A program made the translations under genes and the position numbers. The notes beneath the pieces were generated by a model. That model saw nothing but the letters and a program-made list of their open reading frames with translations, was not told the DNA's origin and searched no databases. Below, piece by piece: positions 7,808 through 16,225 of a stretch of DNA of 64,000 nucleotides (the first letter of the stretch is position 1; every line of letters starts with the position of its first letter). Source of the DNA: an uncultured Pelagibacteraceae bacterium (GTDB lineage: Bacteria > Pseudomonadota > Alphaproteobacteria > Pelagibacterales > Pelagibacteraceae); NCBI GenBank assembly GCA_902580275.1, contig CACHJZ010000001.1:62001-126000 (forward strand). Reading direction: 5' to 3'.

Positions 7808-9155
7808 AGAGTTTGATTATTCAAAAATGAAACATGTAACGTCTGTGAACCAAACAGACAGACATGTGCCTTATAATTTAAGGCAAAGTGGACCAACAAA
7901 AGTTGAATTGTTAATTTCAACAAGGGTAAGAAAATCACCTTATTGGCATTTATCAATGAGAGCAGGATGCTGGAGAGCAACTGTATACAATCGTATTTAC
8001 CATCCAAGAGGTTATGTTAAAGGCAAAAATGGTGCGATGGTTGAATATAAATCAATTAAAAATGATGTAACGATGTGGAATGTTGCAGTTGAAAGACAAA
8101 TTAGAGTTAAAGGCAAAGACGCTGAAAAATTTGTTAATTATGTAATTACTAGAGATGCAACAAAAATATCACCAATGAGAGCAAGATACGTTATTCTTTG
8201 TAACTATAAAGGTGGTGTTTTAAATGATCCAATATTATTAAGAGTAGCTAAAGATGAATTTTGGTTTAGTTTATCAGACAGTGATATTGGACTTTACTTG
8301 CAAGGGGTAAATGCAAATAAAAAATTTAAATGTGAAATTGATGAAATAGATGCGTGTCCTGTACAAATACAAGGTCCAAAATCTAAAGCACTAATGAAAG
8401 ATTTAATCGGTAAACAAGTTGATTTAGATAATATGCCTTACTATGGCTTAGCAAAAGCTAAGGTTGGTGGAAGAGATTGTGTTATTTCACAATCTGGTTT
8501 TTCAGGTGAGGCTGGATATGAAATTTATTTAAGGAATGCTACAAAATATGCAGATGATATGTGGAATGCAGTTTTGAAAGCAGGAAAAAAACATAAATTA
8601 AGAGTTATTGCTCCTGCTCACCACAGAAGAATACAGGCTGGGATTTTATCTTGGGGTCAAGACTTAGATCACGAACACAATCCGTTTCAATGTAATCTTG
8701 GTTACCAAGTATCATTATCAGGAAAAGGTGAATGGAAGAAAAAAGCTAATTATGTTGGTAAGGCTGCTTTGGAAAAAATGAAAAAACAATTAAAAGCAGG
8801 AAAAAAACCTTACAAACTTCAATTAGTTGGAATGGAAATGGGCGGAAAACCAATAACAGAATATGCTCCTGACTTTTGGTTAATTTCAAAACCAAGTGGC
8901 GGTAAACCTGTAGGATTTATTACTTCGCCTTGGTATCATCCAGAAAAGGGAATGAATATCGCAATGGGATATGTCCCATACGATGGTACAAAAAACCCGA
9001 ATGGTTTTCCAAAAGGTAAAGTTGGAACTAAATATAAAGTTCATTTACCAAGAAAATATTCCACAAAACCTGGTAAACCTGTTGATGCTGTAGTAGTTGA
9101 TATTCCATTTACTGAGTCATACCACGCAAATACAAGAGAAGTGGTAAAAGGTTAA
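7800..9155 (+). CDS. DmdA-like GcvT-family tetrahydrofolate-dependent demethylase
   Basis: A 451-aa GcvT/aminomethyltransferase fold protein. Start 7800 is chosen because AAGGAG lies 7 bp upstream; the track's ATG at 7794 would leave only 1 bp. Several stretches resemble SAR11 DMSP demethylase DmdA as I recall it: WNVAVERQIRVKGKDA, GVLNDPILLRV, FSLSDSDIGLYLQG, VQIQGPKSKALM and DLDHEHNPFQCN. It is about 80 residues longer, with a basic insert after about residue 310 and an N-terminal extension, so it is probably a DmdA-related paralogue rather than DmdA. It should move a methyl group from an onium or amine compound to THF. The coupled MetF-like gene fits 5-methyl-THF as product. Substrate is unknown; DMSP remains possible. 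Confidence 0.75.
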   Translation: MSKEFDYSKMKHVTSVNQTDRHVPYNLRQSGPTKVELLISTRVRKSPYWHLSMRAGCWRATVYNRIYHPRGYVKGKNGAMVEYKSIKNDVTMWNVAVERQIRVKGKDAEKFVNYVITRDATKISPMRARYVILCNYKGGVLNDPILLRVAKDEFWFSLSDSDIGLYLQGVNANKKFKCEIDEIDACPVQIQGPKSKALMKDLIGKQVDLDNMPYYGLAKAKVGGRDCVISQSGFSGEAGYEIYLRNATKYADDMWNAVLKAGKKHKLRVIAPAHHRRIQAGILSWGQDLDHEHNPFQCNLGYQVSLSGKGEWKKKANYVGKAALEKMKKQLKAGKKPYKLQLVGMEMGGKPITEYAPDFWLISKPSGGKPVGFITSPWYHPEKGMNIAMGYVPYDGTKNPNGFPKGKVGTKYKVHLPRKYSTKPGKPVDAVVVDIPFTESYHANTREVVKG

Positions 9156-9163
9156 TTCAATAT

Positions 9164-9191
9164 TCGAGGAGCGGAGTAATTCGCTCCTCAT
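9164..9191 (+). terminator. Stem-loop after the metF-dmdA-like pair, possible weak terminator
   Basis: GAGGAGCGGA pairs with TTCGCTCCTC (one G-U pair) around a GTAA loop, a GNRA-type tetraloop. It fills the 43-bp gap before the Yip1-type gene. The 3' side is ATTATAATT rather than a run of T, so termination is uncertain; mRNA 3'-end protection is the alternative. Confidence 0.5.
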
Positions 9192-9198
9192 TATAATT

Positions 9199-9744
9199 AT
9201 GTTTGCTGTATTTTTAGATATTGTTTTTAAATCACTGAAGTTAGATAGATCTCTTTATTCAGATAATAAATATTTTGGGGAAGCTGCTATATACTTTGCT
9301 GGCCTTATAATGATCCTAGAGGGAGTTGCTGGAGCAATTGCTGCCAACAGTATTATTAAAACATCAATAGGATTATCGGGGTTAACTGCAATTTTGACAT
9401 GGTTTATATGGTCAATATTAATTTTTGTAATTGGAGTTAAACTATTTCCAGATAAAAATAGTAAAATACCATTTAAAAAAGTTTTAATTGGTGTTGGTTA
9501 TGCACATGCACCCGGGTTAATTAGATTTTTTGCAGTAACACCAGATTTAGTTCTACCTGTGATATTTTTAACGCAATTTTGGATTTTTGCGTCTCTCATC
9601 ATATCAACGAAACATGTTTTGGGCCTAAAGTCCAATCTTAAATCTTTTGGTATAATTTTTTTAGCTTTCTTGCTAATTGCATTTTTATCAGTATCTTTTG
9701 TGATTAGTAGAATGAATGCATTGCCAATAAGTACAATTAGCTAA
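9199..9744 (+). CDS. Yip1-type small integral membrane protein
   Basis: A 181-aa protein with five or so hydrophobic segments (about residues 28-50, 57-80, 90-115, 118-137, 147-170). Spacing and short polar loops resemble bacterial Yip1-domain proteins, including a GVGYAHAPGLIRFF segment like the family's conserved middle. Bacterial members have no established function. It sits just downstream of the metF/dmdA-like pair across a stem-loop, so it may be read through from that operon. Its stop codon shares CTAA with the stop of the opposing small gene. Family call is tentative; membrane location is clear. Confidence 0.65.
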   Translation: MFAVFLDIVFKSLKLDRSLYSDNKYFGEAAIYFAGLIMILEGVAGAIAANSIIKTSIGLSGLTAILTWFIWSILIFVIGVKLFPDKNSKIPFKKVLIGVGYAHAPGLIRFFAVTPDLVLPVIFLTQFWIFASLIISTKHVLGLKSNLKSFGIIFLAFLLIAFLSVSFVISRMNALPISTIS

Positions 9745-9896
9745 ACTGGAAATACTGTTTTTGAAACCCTACAAGATTGGCAAATTTTAAAGCCATATAA
9801 AATTAAATTTTCTCTTACACTTTCATCTGTTTTCCCACATTCTTCACATTTATTATCAATTTCTTTAAAATTTAATTTTTTCTCTTCTTTAGTCAT
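9741..9896 (-). CDS. Small two-CxxC (zinc-ribbon-like) protein, 51 aa, absent from the ORF track
   Basis: Reading the minus strand from the ATG at 9896 gives an uninterrupted 51-codon frame ending in TAG at 9741. It contains two CxxC pairs, CEEC near residue 17 and CQSC near residue 40, arranged as a four-cysteine zinc ribbon with a 20-residue loop between. The start codon lies inside the end of the DUF3726 gene (8-bp overlap), which strongly suggests coupled translation as the fourth member of this operon. The short length put it below the track cutoff. Function is unknown; metal binding is inferred only from cysteine spacing. Confidence 0.72.
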   Translation of the reverse strand: MTKEEKKLNFKEIDNKCEECGKTDESVRENLILYGFKICQSCRVSKTVFPV

Positions 9897-10497
9897 TATC
9901 TGTAAGCCCTGCTCCAGCAGCTGAATTTTTCAATTGATCTGTCTCCTCTACAAAAGTTCCCTCTGATAATTTATAAAGTTCTTGCCATTCATTTTCTTCA
10001 AATGTATTTTTGTTTTCTATAAATTTTATTTTAATTTTTTTTGCAGAATCGATTATATCACCACTTAAATAATTAGAATAAATAGATTGATTAAAATTTA
10101 ATAAAAATTCTTTTTTATCAATATTTAAAAAAATACGTTTACCAATAATCTCTGTTGACCGACTGACAAATGGTAAAAATAATAAAGGGTATGCCATGTT
10201 TTCAAAATTTATCTCATCCATCGTCTCTAAATTTATTACCTGATCTAGAAAATTTGTACCTGATATGATTGGGCAATAAGCAATACTAGAAGTATTTATT
10301 TTAGATATTAAACTTATTTTTTGAAACTGTTTTTGATTATAAATTTTAAAATATGAATTTAGATTTTTTAAACCTGCGAGTCCAAACATTTCTAGCAATC
10401 TTATATTTTTTCCTAATTCTTCAGCTACACCCCATTCAAATCCAATGCTTTTTGAAGCTCTTTTAACAGTGGTGTCTATTTCACTAAAACTTTTCAT
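9889..10497 (-). CDS. DUF3726 family protein
   Basis: A 202-aa soluble protein. The N-terminus (SEIDTTVKRASKSIGFEWGVAEELGK) and the C-terminus (FVEETDQ, then AGAGLTDND) match what I know of the DUF3726 family, found in proteobacteria without an assigned role. There is no signal peptide or membrane segment. Its start overlaps the stop of the 553-aa gene by one base (TAATG), and its 3' end overlaps the zinc-ribbon gene by 8 bp. It therefore belongs to a tight unit with the 553-aa protein, the M19 peptidase homologue and the two-CxxC protein, and probably acts with them. The N-terminal GxxWGxAEE pattern is the segment to watch for catalytic or binding residues. Confidence 0.75.
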   Translation of the reverse strand: MKSFSEIDTTVKRASKSIGFEWGVAEELGKNIRLLEMFGLAGLKNLNSYFKIYNQKQFQKISLISKINTSSIAYCPIISGTNFLDQVINLETMDEINFENMAYPLLFLPFVSRSTEIIGKRIFLNIDKKEFLLNFNQSIYSNYLSGDIIDSAKKIKIKFIENKNTFEENEWQELYKLSEGTFVEETDQLKNSAAGAGLTDND

Positions 10498-12158
10498 TAA
10501 TTTATTGAATTATAAACCCAATAGTCATCTGATGTTGTGAGCTCAGTTGGTAATGGAGCTCCTTGAAACATGCAGATCCTTAGCCATTTGTCTGACCGAG
10601 GATCAAATTTTACCGCACCAAAAAAAGAAAGCTTCAATCTTAGCATATCAATTGGCATTAATTTTGAACCTATTGTATTATCTTGAATTTCAGCATACGG
10701 AAATTTTTCTGTTATAAAAGCTCTTCTTACGACATGTCTTAGATCGTTATTATTCATTAAGAAAGTTCCTATTTTTAAACTATTTTTTTCATTTGAAATT
10801 CTTTCATACAATTTACAAATATCTCTTGCTATCGCTAATGGTTGCTCTAAATCTGAACCTTCATCTTGAAATCTGTTGGCAAGCCTGGGTTCTTCCTTAT
10901 TTTTTGAAATAAACCAAAAATTTTGATTATTTTCTTTTTTTTTAAAATCTATTTTAAGAATATCTGAGTATTTTAATTCTAAAACTTTTCTTAAATCTAA
11001 AATCGTTTTCTCTATTGGTATTGTAAAGAATTTCTCTTCATCAGCACTCATAGTTCTTATTAGTGGATTCGTAATTTTTTCATATGGCTCCATTATCACT
11101 GAGACCATAAATTCTAAACATTCTTCCCCTAGATTATTTTTTGCCCAAATATACAAATCGTTATAAGAATATTCTTTTTCGAAATCAAATTTTGTTAAAA
11201 AATATTGTAACAATAAATCTAAATCTTTCTTTAAATTATTGATTTTTAATAGTTGGAATTCACTTTCGGTAGTCCAGTTATCAATATTTTTTTTAGAGTT
11301 TTGCAGGCAACTAATTATTAGATCAACATCTTTTTTTTTTACCTCTTTTATTTCTCTAATTTGTTTTAATGCAGTTTCTCTTGCCATTATCCAATTATTT
11401 AATAACAAAGGATGATTTACAATAAATGGAGCCATTCCTAGACCAGTAGAGTTTCCAATTCCTAGATTTCTAGAGATATTTAGATCTAAAGTAACTGCTT
11501 TTTTAGGATTTTTACTCTTCGCAATGTGGTTAACTTGATCAAAAGTAAATTGTCTTACAAGATATACCAACATCATTTCTAATCTAAATGGTCCATATAT
11601 TTCTTCTCTATTTTTAATTCTAAATCTATCAGCCAGACCAAATTTTCCTGAGCCGTAGACAGCTGTGGTTCTGTAAAGGTACCCAACTTTTGCTAATTTA
11701 TCTTTATCTGGTTGTTTTCCTTTTGAGAGACACTCAACGACATAATCAAAAATTCTCACTGATTTGTTTGCACGAGATAATGTAAGTTCTTTAAATGACA
11801 TTCTACCAACTTCTTGTTTTGGAACATTTTGTTTTAATCTTTCGATATCTTGTTTTGTTGGAACACCATCAAATAGTGTAAAAGCTGCATCCCATTTAGT
11901 AGCAATCACTCTATCTGATCTTTCTTGGTCGCTTATTTTATTAGCAAAACAGATCAAAGAATAAATTCTATTCTTTTTTTTAAAAGAATAAATAACAACT
12001 CCAAAACCATTTTCATCCAAATCTAATAGATCTCTTTTGTATTCCCAATTTTTAAATTCCTGTAAGAAAGATCTCAAAAAAGAAAGTTTCGATTGATGAA
12101 AGGATCCGAGTCTTGATAATTTCATTACTTCTTTTGGATCTCTTAATTGTATTTCCAT
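10497..12158 (-). CDS. Conserved hypothetical protein, 553 aa, in the M19/DUF3726 operon
   Basis: I do not recognise a named family. The protein is soluble and rich in Lys and Glu, with no signal peptide or membrane helix. The strongest conserved-looking blocks are LYRTTAVYGSGKFGLADR (about 165-185), GPFRLEMMLVYLVRQF, NISRNLGIGNSTGLGMAPF (about 230-250) and HPLLLNNWIMARE, rich in Gly, Asn and charged residues like an active site. It overlaps both neighbours by one base (TAATG each side), so the three genes are surely co-translated. Together with an M19 peptidase homologue it may form an uncharacterised amide- or amino-acid-processing enzyme. That is inference from context only. Confidence 0.8.
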   Translation of the reverse strand: MEIQLRDPKEVMKLSRLGSFHQSKLSFLRSFLQEFKNWEYKRDLLDLDENGFGVVIYSFKKKNRIYSLICFANKISDQERSDRVIATKWDAAFTLFDGVPTKQDIERLKQNVPKQEVGRMSFKELTLSRANKSVRIFDYVVECLSKGKQPDKDKLAKVGYLYRTTAVYGSGKFGLADRFRIKNREEIYGPFRLEMMLVYLVRQFTFDQVNHIAKSKNPKKAVTLDLNISRNLGIGNSTGLGMAPFIVNHPLLLNNWIMARETALKQIREIKEVKKKDVDLIISCLQNSKKNIDNWTTESEFQLLKINNLKKDLDLLLQYFLTKFDFEKEYSYNDLYIWAKNNLGEECLEFMVSVIMEPYEKITNPLIRTMSADEEKFFTIPIEKTILDLRKVLELKYSDILKIDFKKKENNQNFWFISKNKEEPRLANRFQDEGSDLEQPLAIARDICKLYERISNEKNSLKIGTFLMNNNDLRHVVRRAFITEKFPYAEIQDNTIGSKLMPIDMLRLKLSFFGAVKFDPRSDKWLRICMFQGAPLPTELTTSDDYWVYNSIN

Positions 12159-13126
12159 TAATTTATCCCTTTATAAAAATTAAACCAATTATTACCCAAA
12201 ATTTTATTTGTTTCTTCGCCGCTAAAACCAATTTTTTTAAGACCAGTTTCTAAATTTTTAAAACCTCTTGCATCTTCAAACCAATTTGGCTGTTTAGGAA
12301 AGCCAGGTTTTGATTTGCTTCCTTCACCAAAATTTTTTTGTTTAGCCCATGTTCCATTTCTCATCCACTCTACAACAGTATCTGGCTGGAACAGGCATAG
12401 ATCAGAACCTATTCCAACGTTATTTATGCCCATTATTTCTACAGTTTGAGCTGTCATTTCACAAAAACTTTCTAATGTGCAATTAGTACCATTTTTCAAA
12501 TGATGAGGATATAATGATAATCCTAACATCCCTTTGCTGTCAGCAAGAGTTTTTAATAGGTCTTTAGATTTATTTCTTTTTGCACTGTGCCAAAAACTAG
12601 GATTTGCATGAGTGATAGCTATTGGCTTTTCACTTATATCTATTGCGTCAAAAGTACTTTTTTCTGCTGAATGTGACATGTCAACTACTACACCAATCTT
12701 GTTCATTTCTTTTATTGCTTCTCGTCCAAAATTAGTGACACCACTGTCATTTTTTTCATAACATCCAGTAGCAAGGAGAGATTGATTGTTATAAGTTAAT
12801 TGCATAAATCTACATCCATGCTCATGAACTTTTCCTATTAAACCGATATCATCTTCAATAGGAGAGCAATTTTGAAAACCAAAAAAAATTGCTGTTTTTT
12901 TATCTTTTTTAGCTTTCTCAATATCGCTAAAATTTTTTCCTAAAAAAATTAAATCAGAATTGTTTTTAAAATGATCATCCCATTCTTTTAATCTTTCAAG
13001 GAATTCATCATAATCCTCATGGTAAACAACTGTGACATGCACAGCATCTAAACCTGCTTGGTGGTTTATTTCAAATACTTCACGAGACCACTTACAATAT
13101 TGAAGATTATCGATTTTATAATTCAT
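12158..13126 (-). CDS. M19 (renal/membrane dipeptidase) family protein lacking the first HxD metal motif
   Basis: A 322-aa protein. The track start at 13234 is rejected because it would overlap divergent purE; ATG 13126 gives the expected N-terminus (MNYKIDNLQY). Typical M19 features are present: a Glu in FGFQNCSPIEDD, His in VVVDMSHSAEKSTFDAI, His in PIAITHANPSFWHS, and Asp in GIGSDLCL. The N-terminal HxD metal pair of classical dipeptidases is replaced (IDNLQYCKWSRE, followed by GLDAVHVTV), so the dinuclear zinc site is altered. This looks like a distinct M19 subfamily. It is first in an operon with the 553-aa, DUF3726 and zinc-ribbon genes. Substrate is unknown. Confidence 0.82.
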   Translation of the reverse strand: MNYKIDNLQYCKWSREVFEINHQAGLDAVHVTVVYHEDYDEFLERLKEWDDHFKNNSDLIFLGKNFSDIEKAKKDKKTAIFFGFQNCSPIEDDIGLIGKVHEHGCRFMQLTYNNQSLLATGCYEKNDSGVTNFGREAIKEMNKIGVVVDMSHSAEKSTFDAIDISEKPIAITHANPSFWHSAKRNKSKDLLKTLADSKGMLGLSLYPHHLKNGTNCTLESFCEMTAQTVEIMGINNVGIGSDLCLFQPDTVVEWMRNGTWAKQKNFGEGSKSKPGFPKQPNWFEDARGFKNLETGLKKIGFSGEETNKILGNNWFNFYKGIN

Positions 13127-13173
13127 ATAATAAATATATATTAGTGTTAGCTTTTTTGATATTAAATATATAA

Positions 13174-13665
13174 ATGCAAAATAAAAAAAATCACAAAGTA
13201 GCAATTGTAATGGGTAGCCAATCAGATTACTCAACTATGAAATATACAGTCAAAGTGCTTAAGATACTCAAAATAAAATTTGAAACTAAGATAGTATCAG
13301 CTCATAGAACTCCAAATAGAATGTATGAATTCGCAAAAAAAGCTGAAAAAAATAGTATTTCTGTAATTATTGCTGGTGCTGGTGGCTCTGCACACCTTCC
13401 TGGAATGATAGCTGCATTAACCAGAATACCTGTAATAGGGGTGCCAATTGAGAGTAAAAAATTAAAAGGCTTAGACAGTCTTCTTTCAATAGCACAGATG
13501 CCAAAAGGAATTCCAGTTGGAACAGTTGCAATCGGTGTCGATGGAGCGATAAATGCTGCTTTGCTCTCCGCATCCATATTATCAGTTAGTGATAAAAAAA
13601 TTAGAAGAAGTCTTGAAAGTTGGCGTGCTAAACAAACTAGATCTGTGAAAAAAAAACCACGTTAA
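13174..13665 (+). CDS. purE: N5-carboxyaminoimidazole ribonucleotide mutase
   Basis: A 163-aa class I PurE. Family motifs are clear: [11 protein letters not shown] at the N-terminus (phosphate-binding SDY), [10 protein letters not shown] with the catalytic His, and [17 protein letters not shown]. It converts N5-CAIR to CAIR in purine synthesis. The stop TAA is followed directly by the purK ATG, the usual purEK order for bacteria using the two-step route. A 47-bp intergenic region separates it from the divergent M19 gene. The C-terminus carries a basic tail (SVKKKPR). Confidence 0.96.
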   Translation: MQNKKNHKVAIVMGSQSDYSTMKYTVKVLKILKIKFETKIVSAHRTPNRMYEFAKKAEKNSISVIIAGAGGSAHLPGMIAALTRIPVIGVPIESKKLKGLDSLLSIAQMPKGIPVGTVAIGVDGAINAALLSASILSVSDKKIRRSLESWRAKQTRSVKKKPR

Positions 13666-14718
13666 ATGAGTAAGATAAATCTTGGAATTTTAGGTGGTGG
13701 TCAATTAGGTAGTATGCTTGCAACAGCAGCAAAAAAATTAAATGTACAAACTATCATTTATTGTGATGATGAAAACGCGCCTGCACAAAAATTTGCTGAT
13801 GATTTCATTCTGGGTGATTATAATGATGAGAACAAAATTACAGAATTTGTAAATAAAGTAAATGTTGTAACTTACGAATTTGAAAATATTCCTTTTAATA
13901 CCCTTGAATTTATTAATAAACATAAGCAAGTTTTGCCTAAACCAAATATTAATCAAGTTATTCAAAATAGATTTTCTGAAAAAAATTTTATAAACAACTT
14001 AGGTATTAAAACTACCGACTACGTAATTATAAAAAACTTAAAAGATTTAAATAATAACTTAAATTTTTTACCGGGTATTTTGAAAACCACTACCCTTGGT
14101 TATGATGGGAAAGGACAATTTAGACTTAACAATAAAAATGAGATAGATAAGCAAAAAATAGATTTTAACAACCAATATATTTTAGAAAAAATTATAAATC
14201 TAAAAAAAGAAATTTCAGTAATTATTACAAGATTTAAAAATCAAACCTATGAGATATATGAACCAATAGAAAATACACACAAAGATCAGATACTTAAATT
14301 TTCAGAAATACCTGCAAAAATTAGTAGTGAAATCTTAAATTTATCAACCGAATGGGCAAAAAAAATTTCAGAAGAGTTAGATTATGTGGGAACACTATGT
14401 GTAGAATATTTTATTGACGAAAACGACAATCTTTATGTAAATGAAATCGCACCGAGGGTACATAACTCTGGTCACTTAACAATAAATTCACATAATGTAA
14501 GTCAATTTGAAAATCATATAAGAGCAGTTTGTGCCTTGGATAAATTGGAAACAAAAAAAATTTACAATGCAAAAATGATAAACTTAATTGGTGAAGATAT
14601 TACTGAGTATCGAAACAAAAAAGTTAAAGAAAACGAGTTTTTTTTTGATTACCAAAAAAAAGAAATAAAACCTAAAAGAAAAATGGGTCATTTCACCACA
14701 ATTATTAAAATTAGATAA
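13666..14718 (+). CDS. purK: N5-carboxyaminoimidazole ribonucleotide synthase
   Basis: A 350-aa ATP-grasp enzyme. It opens with the PurK signature GILGGGQLGSML, has the central glycine-rich loop TTLGYDGKGQFR and the metal-binding segment VNEIAPRVHNSGHLT near residue 265. It uses ATP and bicarbonate to carboxylate AIR to N5-CAIR for PurE. It abuts purE with no gap and shares a TAATG overlap with the downstream MBL hydrolase gene. Length and motif order are normal. Confidence 0.95.
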   Translation: MSKINLGILGGGQLGSMLATAAKKLNVQTIIYCDDENAPAQKFADDFILGDYNDENKITEFVNKVNVVTYEFENIPFNTLEFINKHKQVLPKPNINQVIQNRFSEKNFINNLGIKTTDYVIIKNLKDLNNNLNFLPGILKTTTLGYDGKGQFRLNNKNEIDKQKIDFNNQYILEKIINLKKEISVIITRFKNQTYEIYEPIENTHKDQILKFSEIPAKISSEILNLSTEWAKKISEELDYVGTLCVEYFIDENDNLYVNEIAPRVHNSGHLTINSHNVSQFENHIRAVCALDKLETKKIYNAKMINLIGEDITEYRNKKVKENEFFFDYQKKEIKPKRKMGHFTTIIKIR

Positions 14719-15764
14719 TGAAAAAATTTATAATTTTAATTATTATTTTTTTTCAATATAATTTGGTAACTCTTGCTATGACAAATAAACCATATCATCA
14801 TTTAGATAACGGAAAATTCAGAAACCCTGAGGGATCACCTATTAGAAGTGAAAATGTAAAATGGTCCTATAGTACATTTAATAAAGAGAAAAAAAAATTA
14901 GACATGACTGTTCCTGATGAACATGTAATCAAAAAAAATTTAGTCTTAGATAAATTAAACAGTATTAAAAATAATGATTACATAGGTTGGATAGGGCATG
15001 CTACTTTTTTAATAAAATTAGGTAATACAACTATAATAACTGATCCAGTTTTTTCTAAAAATGCTGGACCATTAATTTTCGGACCTAAAAGATATACTGA
15101 GCCGGCATTAAACTTAAATGAGCTGCCAAAAATTGATTTATTTTTACTGACTCATAATCATTATGATCATCAGGACATGGGTACTATAAGGAAATTTCCG
15201 TACAAGGATACAAAAGTATTTACTGCACTCAAATTAGGTAAATATTTTACAAAACACCATTTTAAAGATGTTCAAGAGCTTGACTGGTATCAAGAAGTAA
15301 AATTTAATGATTTAAAAATTACATTCTTACCTGCGGTTCATTGGTCTAAAAGAAGTTTAACAGATACCAATAAAACTTTATGGGGTAGTTTTTTAATAGA
15401 ATACGATGGAAAAAAAATATTTTTTGCATGTGATACTGGATATGGAAACATCTATAAAAAAATTGGCAAAGAGTTTGGACCAATAGATCTAACAATGATA
15501 AATATTGGTGCATATGACTTTAGACCAATGTTTGAAAAATCAATATATCACACATCGCCTGAAGAGGCTTTGCAAGCTGCTCAAGATCTTAAAAGTAAAA
15601 AAGTTTTAGGTACTCATTGGGGTACATTTGTTTTGTCACTTGAGCCAATAATGGAACCTCCAAAAAGATTCAAAGATAATGCAGAAAAATTTGGTTTTAA
15701 AAGAGACGATGCTTTAATTTTTAAGATTGGAGAATTTAAAAAATTAAACGAGGTATTAGATTAA
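14718..15764 (+). CDS. Exported metallo-beta-lactamase-fold hydrolase (RomA/UlaG/NAPE-PLD-like)
   Basis: A 348-aa protein with an N-terminal hydrophobic signal or anchor (residues 1-21). The metal motif LTHNHYDHQDM is the MBL HxHxDH; further ligands are His in AVHWSKRS, Asp in ACDTGYG and His in GTHWGTF. The segment WIGHATFLIKLGNTTIITDPVFS is typical of the UlaG/RomA branch, which includes NAPE-PLD-like phosphodiesterases and lactonases. It probably acts in the periplasm on a phospholipid-derived or lactone-like substrate; the substrate cannot be read from sequence. It overlaps purK by one base, and its stop is one base from the opposing GNAT stop. Confidence 0.85.
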   Translation: MKKFIILIIIFFQYNLVTLAMTNKPYHHLDNGKFRNPEGSPIRSENVKWSYSTFNKEKKKLDMTVPDEHVIKKNLVLDKLNSIKNNDYIGWIGHATFLIKLGNTTIITDPVFSKNAGPLIFGPKRYTEPALNLNELPKIDLFLLTHNHYDHQDMGTIRKFPYKDTKVFTALKLGKYFTKHHFKDVQELDWYQEVKFNDLKITFLPAVHWSKRSLTDTNKTLWGSFLIEYDGKKIFFACDTGYGNIYKKIGKEFGPIDLTMINIGAYDFRPMFEKSIYHTSPEEALQAAQDLKSKKVLGTHWGTFVLSLEPIMEPPKRFKDNAEKFGFKRDDALIFKIGEFKKLNEVLD

Positions 15765-15765
15765 T

Positions 15766-16221
15766 TTAAATATCTAGATTCATATAACAAGAGTTAGGAT
15801 CCTCTTTGTAGTGAGCAAAAGGTGGGCATTTTTTGAAACCAATTTTCTGAAATAATTCTCTTGCTGGTTTAAAGAAATCTCCTGATCCAGTTTCTATACT
15901 CAATTTTTTTAAATTTAAATTTTTAGCTTTAAATAATAAGTGTTTTAAAATTTTCTCGCCATAGCCTTTTTTTCTAAATTTATTTGACACTCTTATAGAT
16001 TTAAATTCACCATGCTCTTTACTAAGTATTTTTATTGCACCACATCCAACAAGATGAGCCTCCTCCCATATACTCCAAAACTTTATACTTGAGTCTTTTA
16101 ATCCAGGAATATCGAGCACATGAGCGCTACCTTCAGGAGATACGGATCTCAATTCTTTAAAATGATTTAATAAAAGACTATTAACTTCAACGTTATCGAA
16201 ATTTCCCTCAATTGACTCCAT
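15766..16221 (-). CDS. GNAT family N-acetyltransferase
   Basis: A 151-aa protein from ATG 16221; the longer track frame would extend into soxG. The acetyl-CoA loop region reads RVSNKFRKKGYGEKILKHLL (a variant of Q/RxxGxG/A), followed by LSIETGSGDFFKPARELFQKIGF and a C-terminal YMNLDI strand. This resembles the ElaA/YiiD-type GNAT branch acting on small substrates. It begins 4 bp after the soxG stop, so it is probably co-transcribed with soxBDAG. The acetyl acceptor is unknown; a sarcosine-related amine would fit the operon but is speculative. Confidence 0.85.
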   Translation of the reverse strand: MESIEGNFDNVEVNSLLLNHFKELRSVSPEGSAHVLDIPGLKDSSIKFWSIWEEAHLVGCGAIKILSKEHGEFKSIRVSNKFRKKGYGEKILKHLLFKAKNLNLKKLSIETGSGDFFKPARELFQKIGFKKCPPFAHYKEDPNSCYMNLDI

Positions 16222-16225
16222 AAAA

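Noticed and set aside
9164-9191. Confident intrinsic terminator after the dmdA-like gene
   Set aside because: The stem is strong but there is no U-tract, so it is listed only as a possible weak terminator.
13127-13234. N-terminal extension of the M19 protein in the ORF track
   Set aside because: It would overlap the divergent purE coding region and yields a hydrophobic stretch not found in the family; ATG 13126 gives the expected start.
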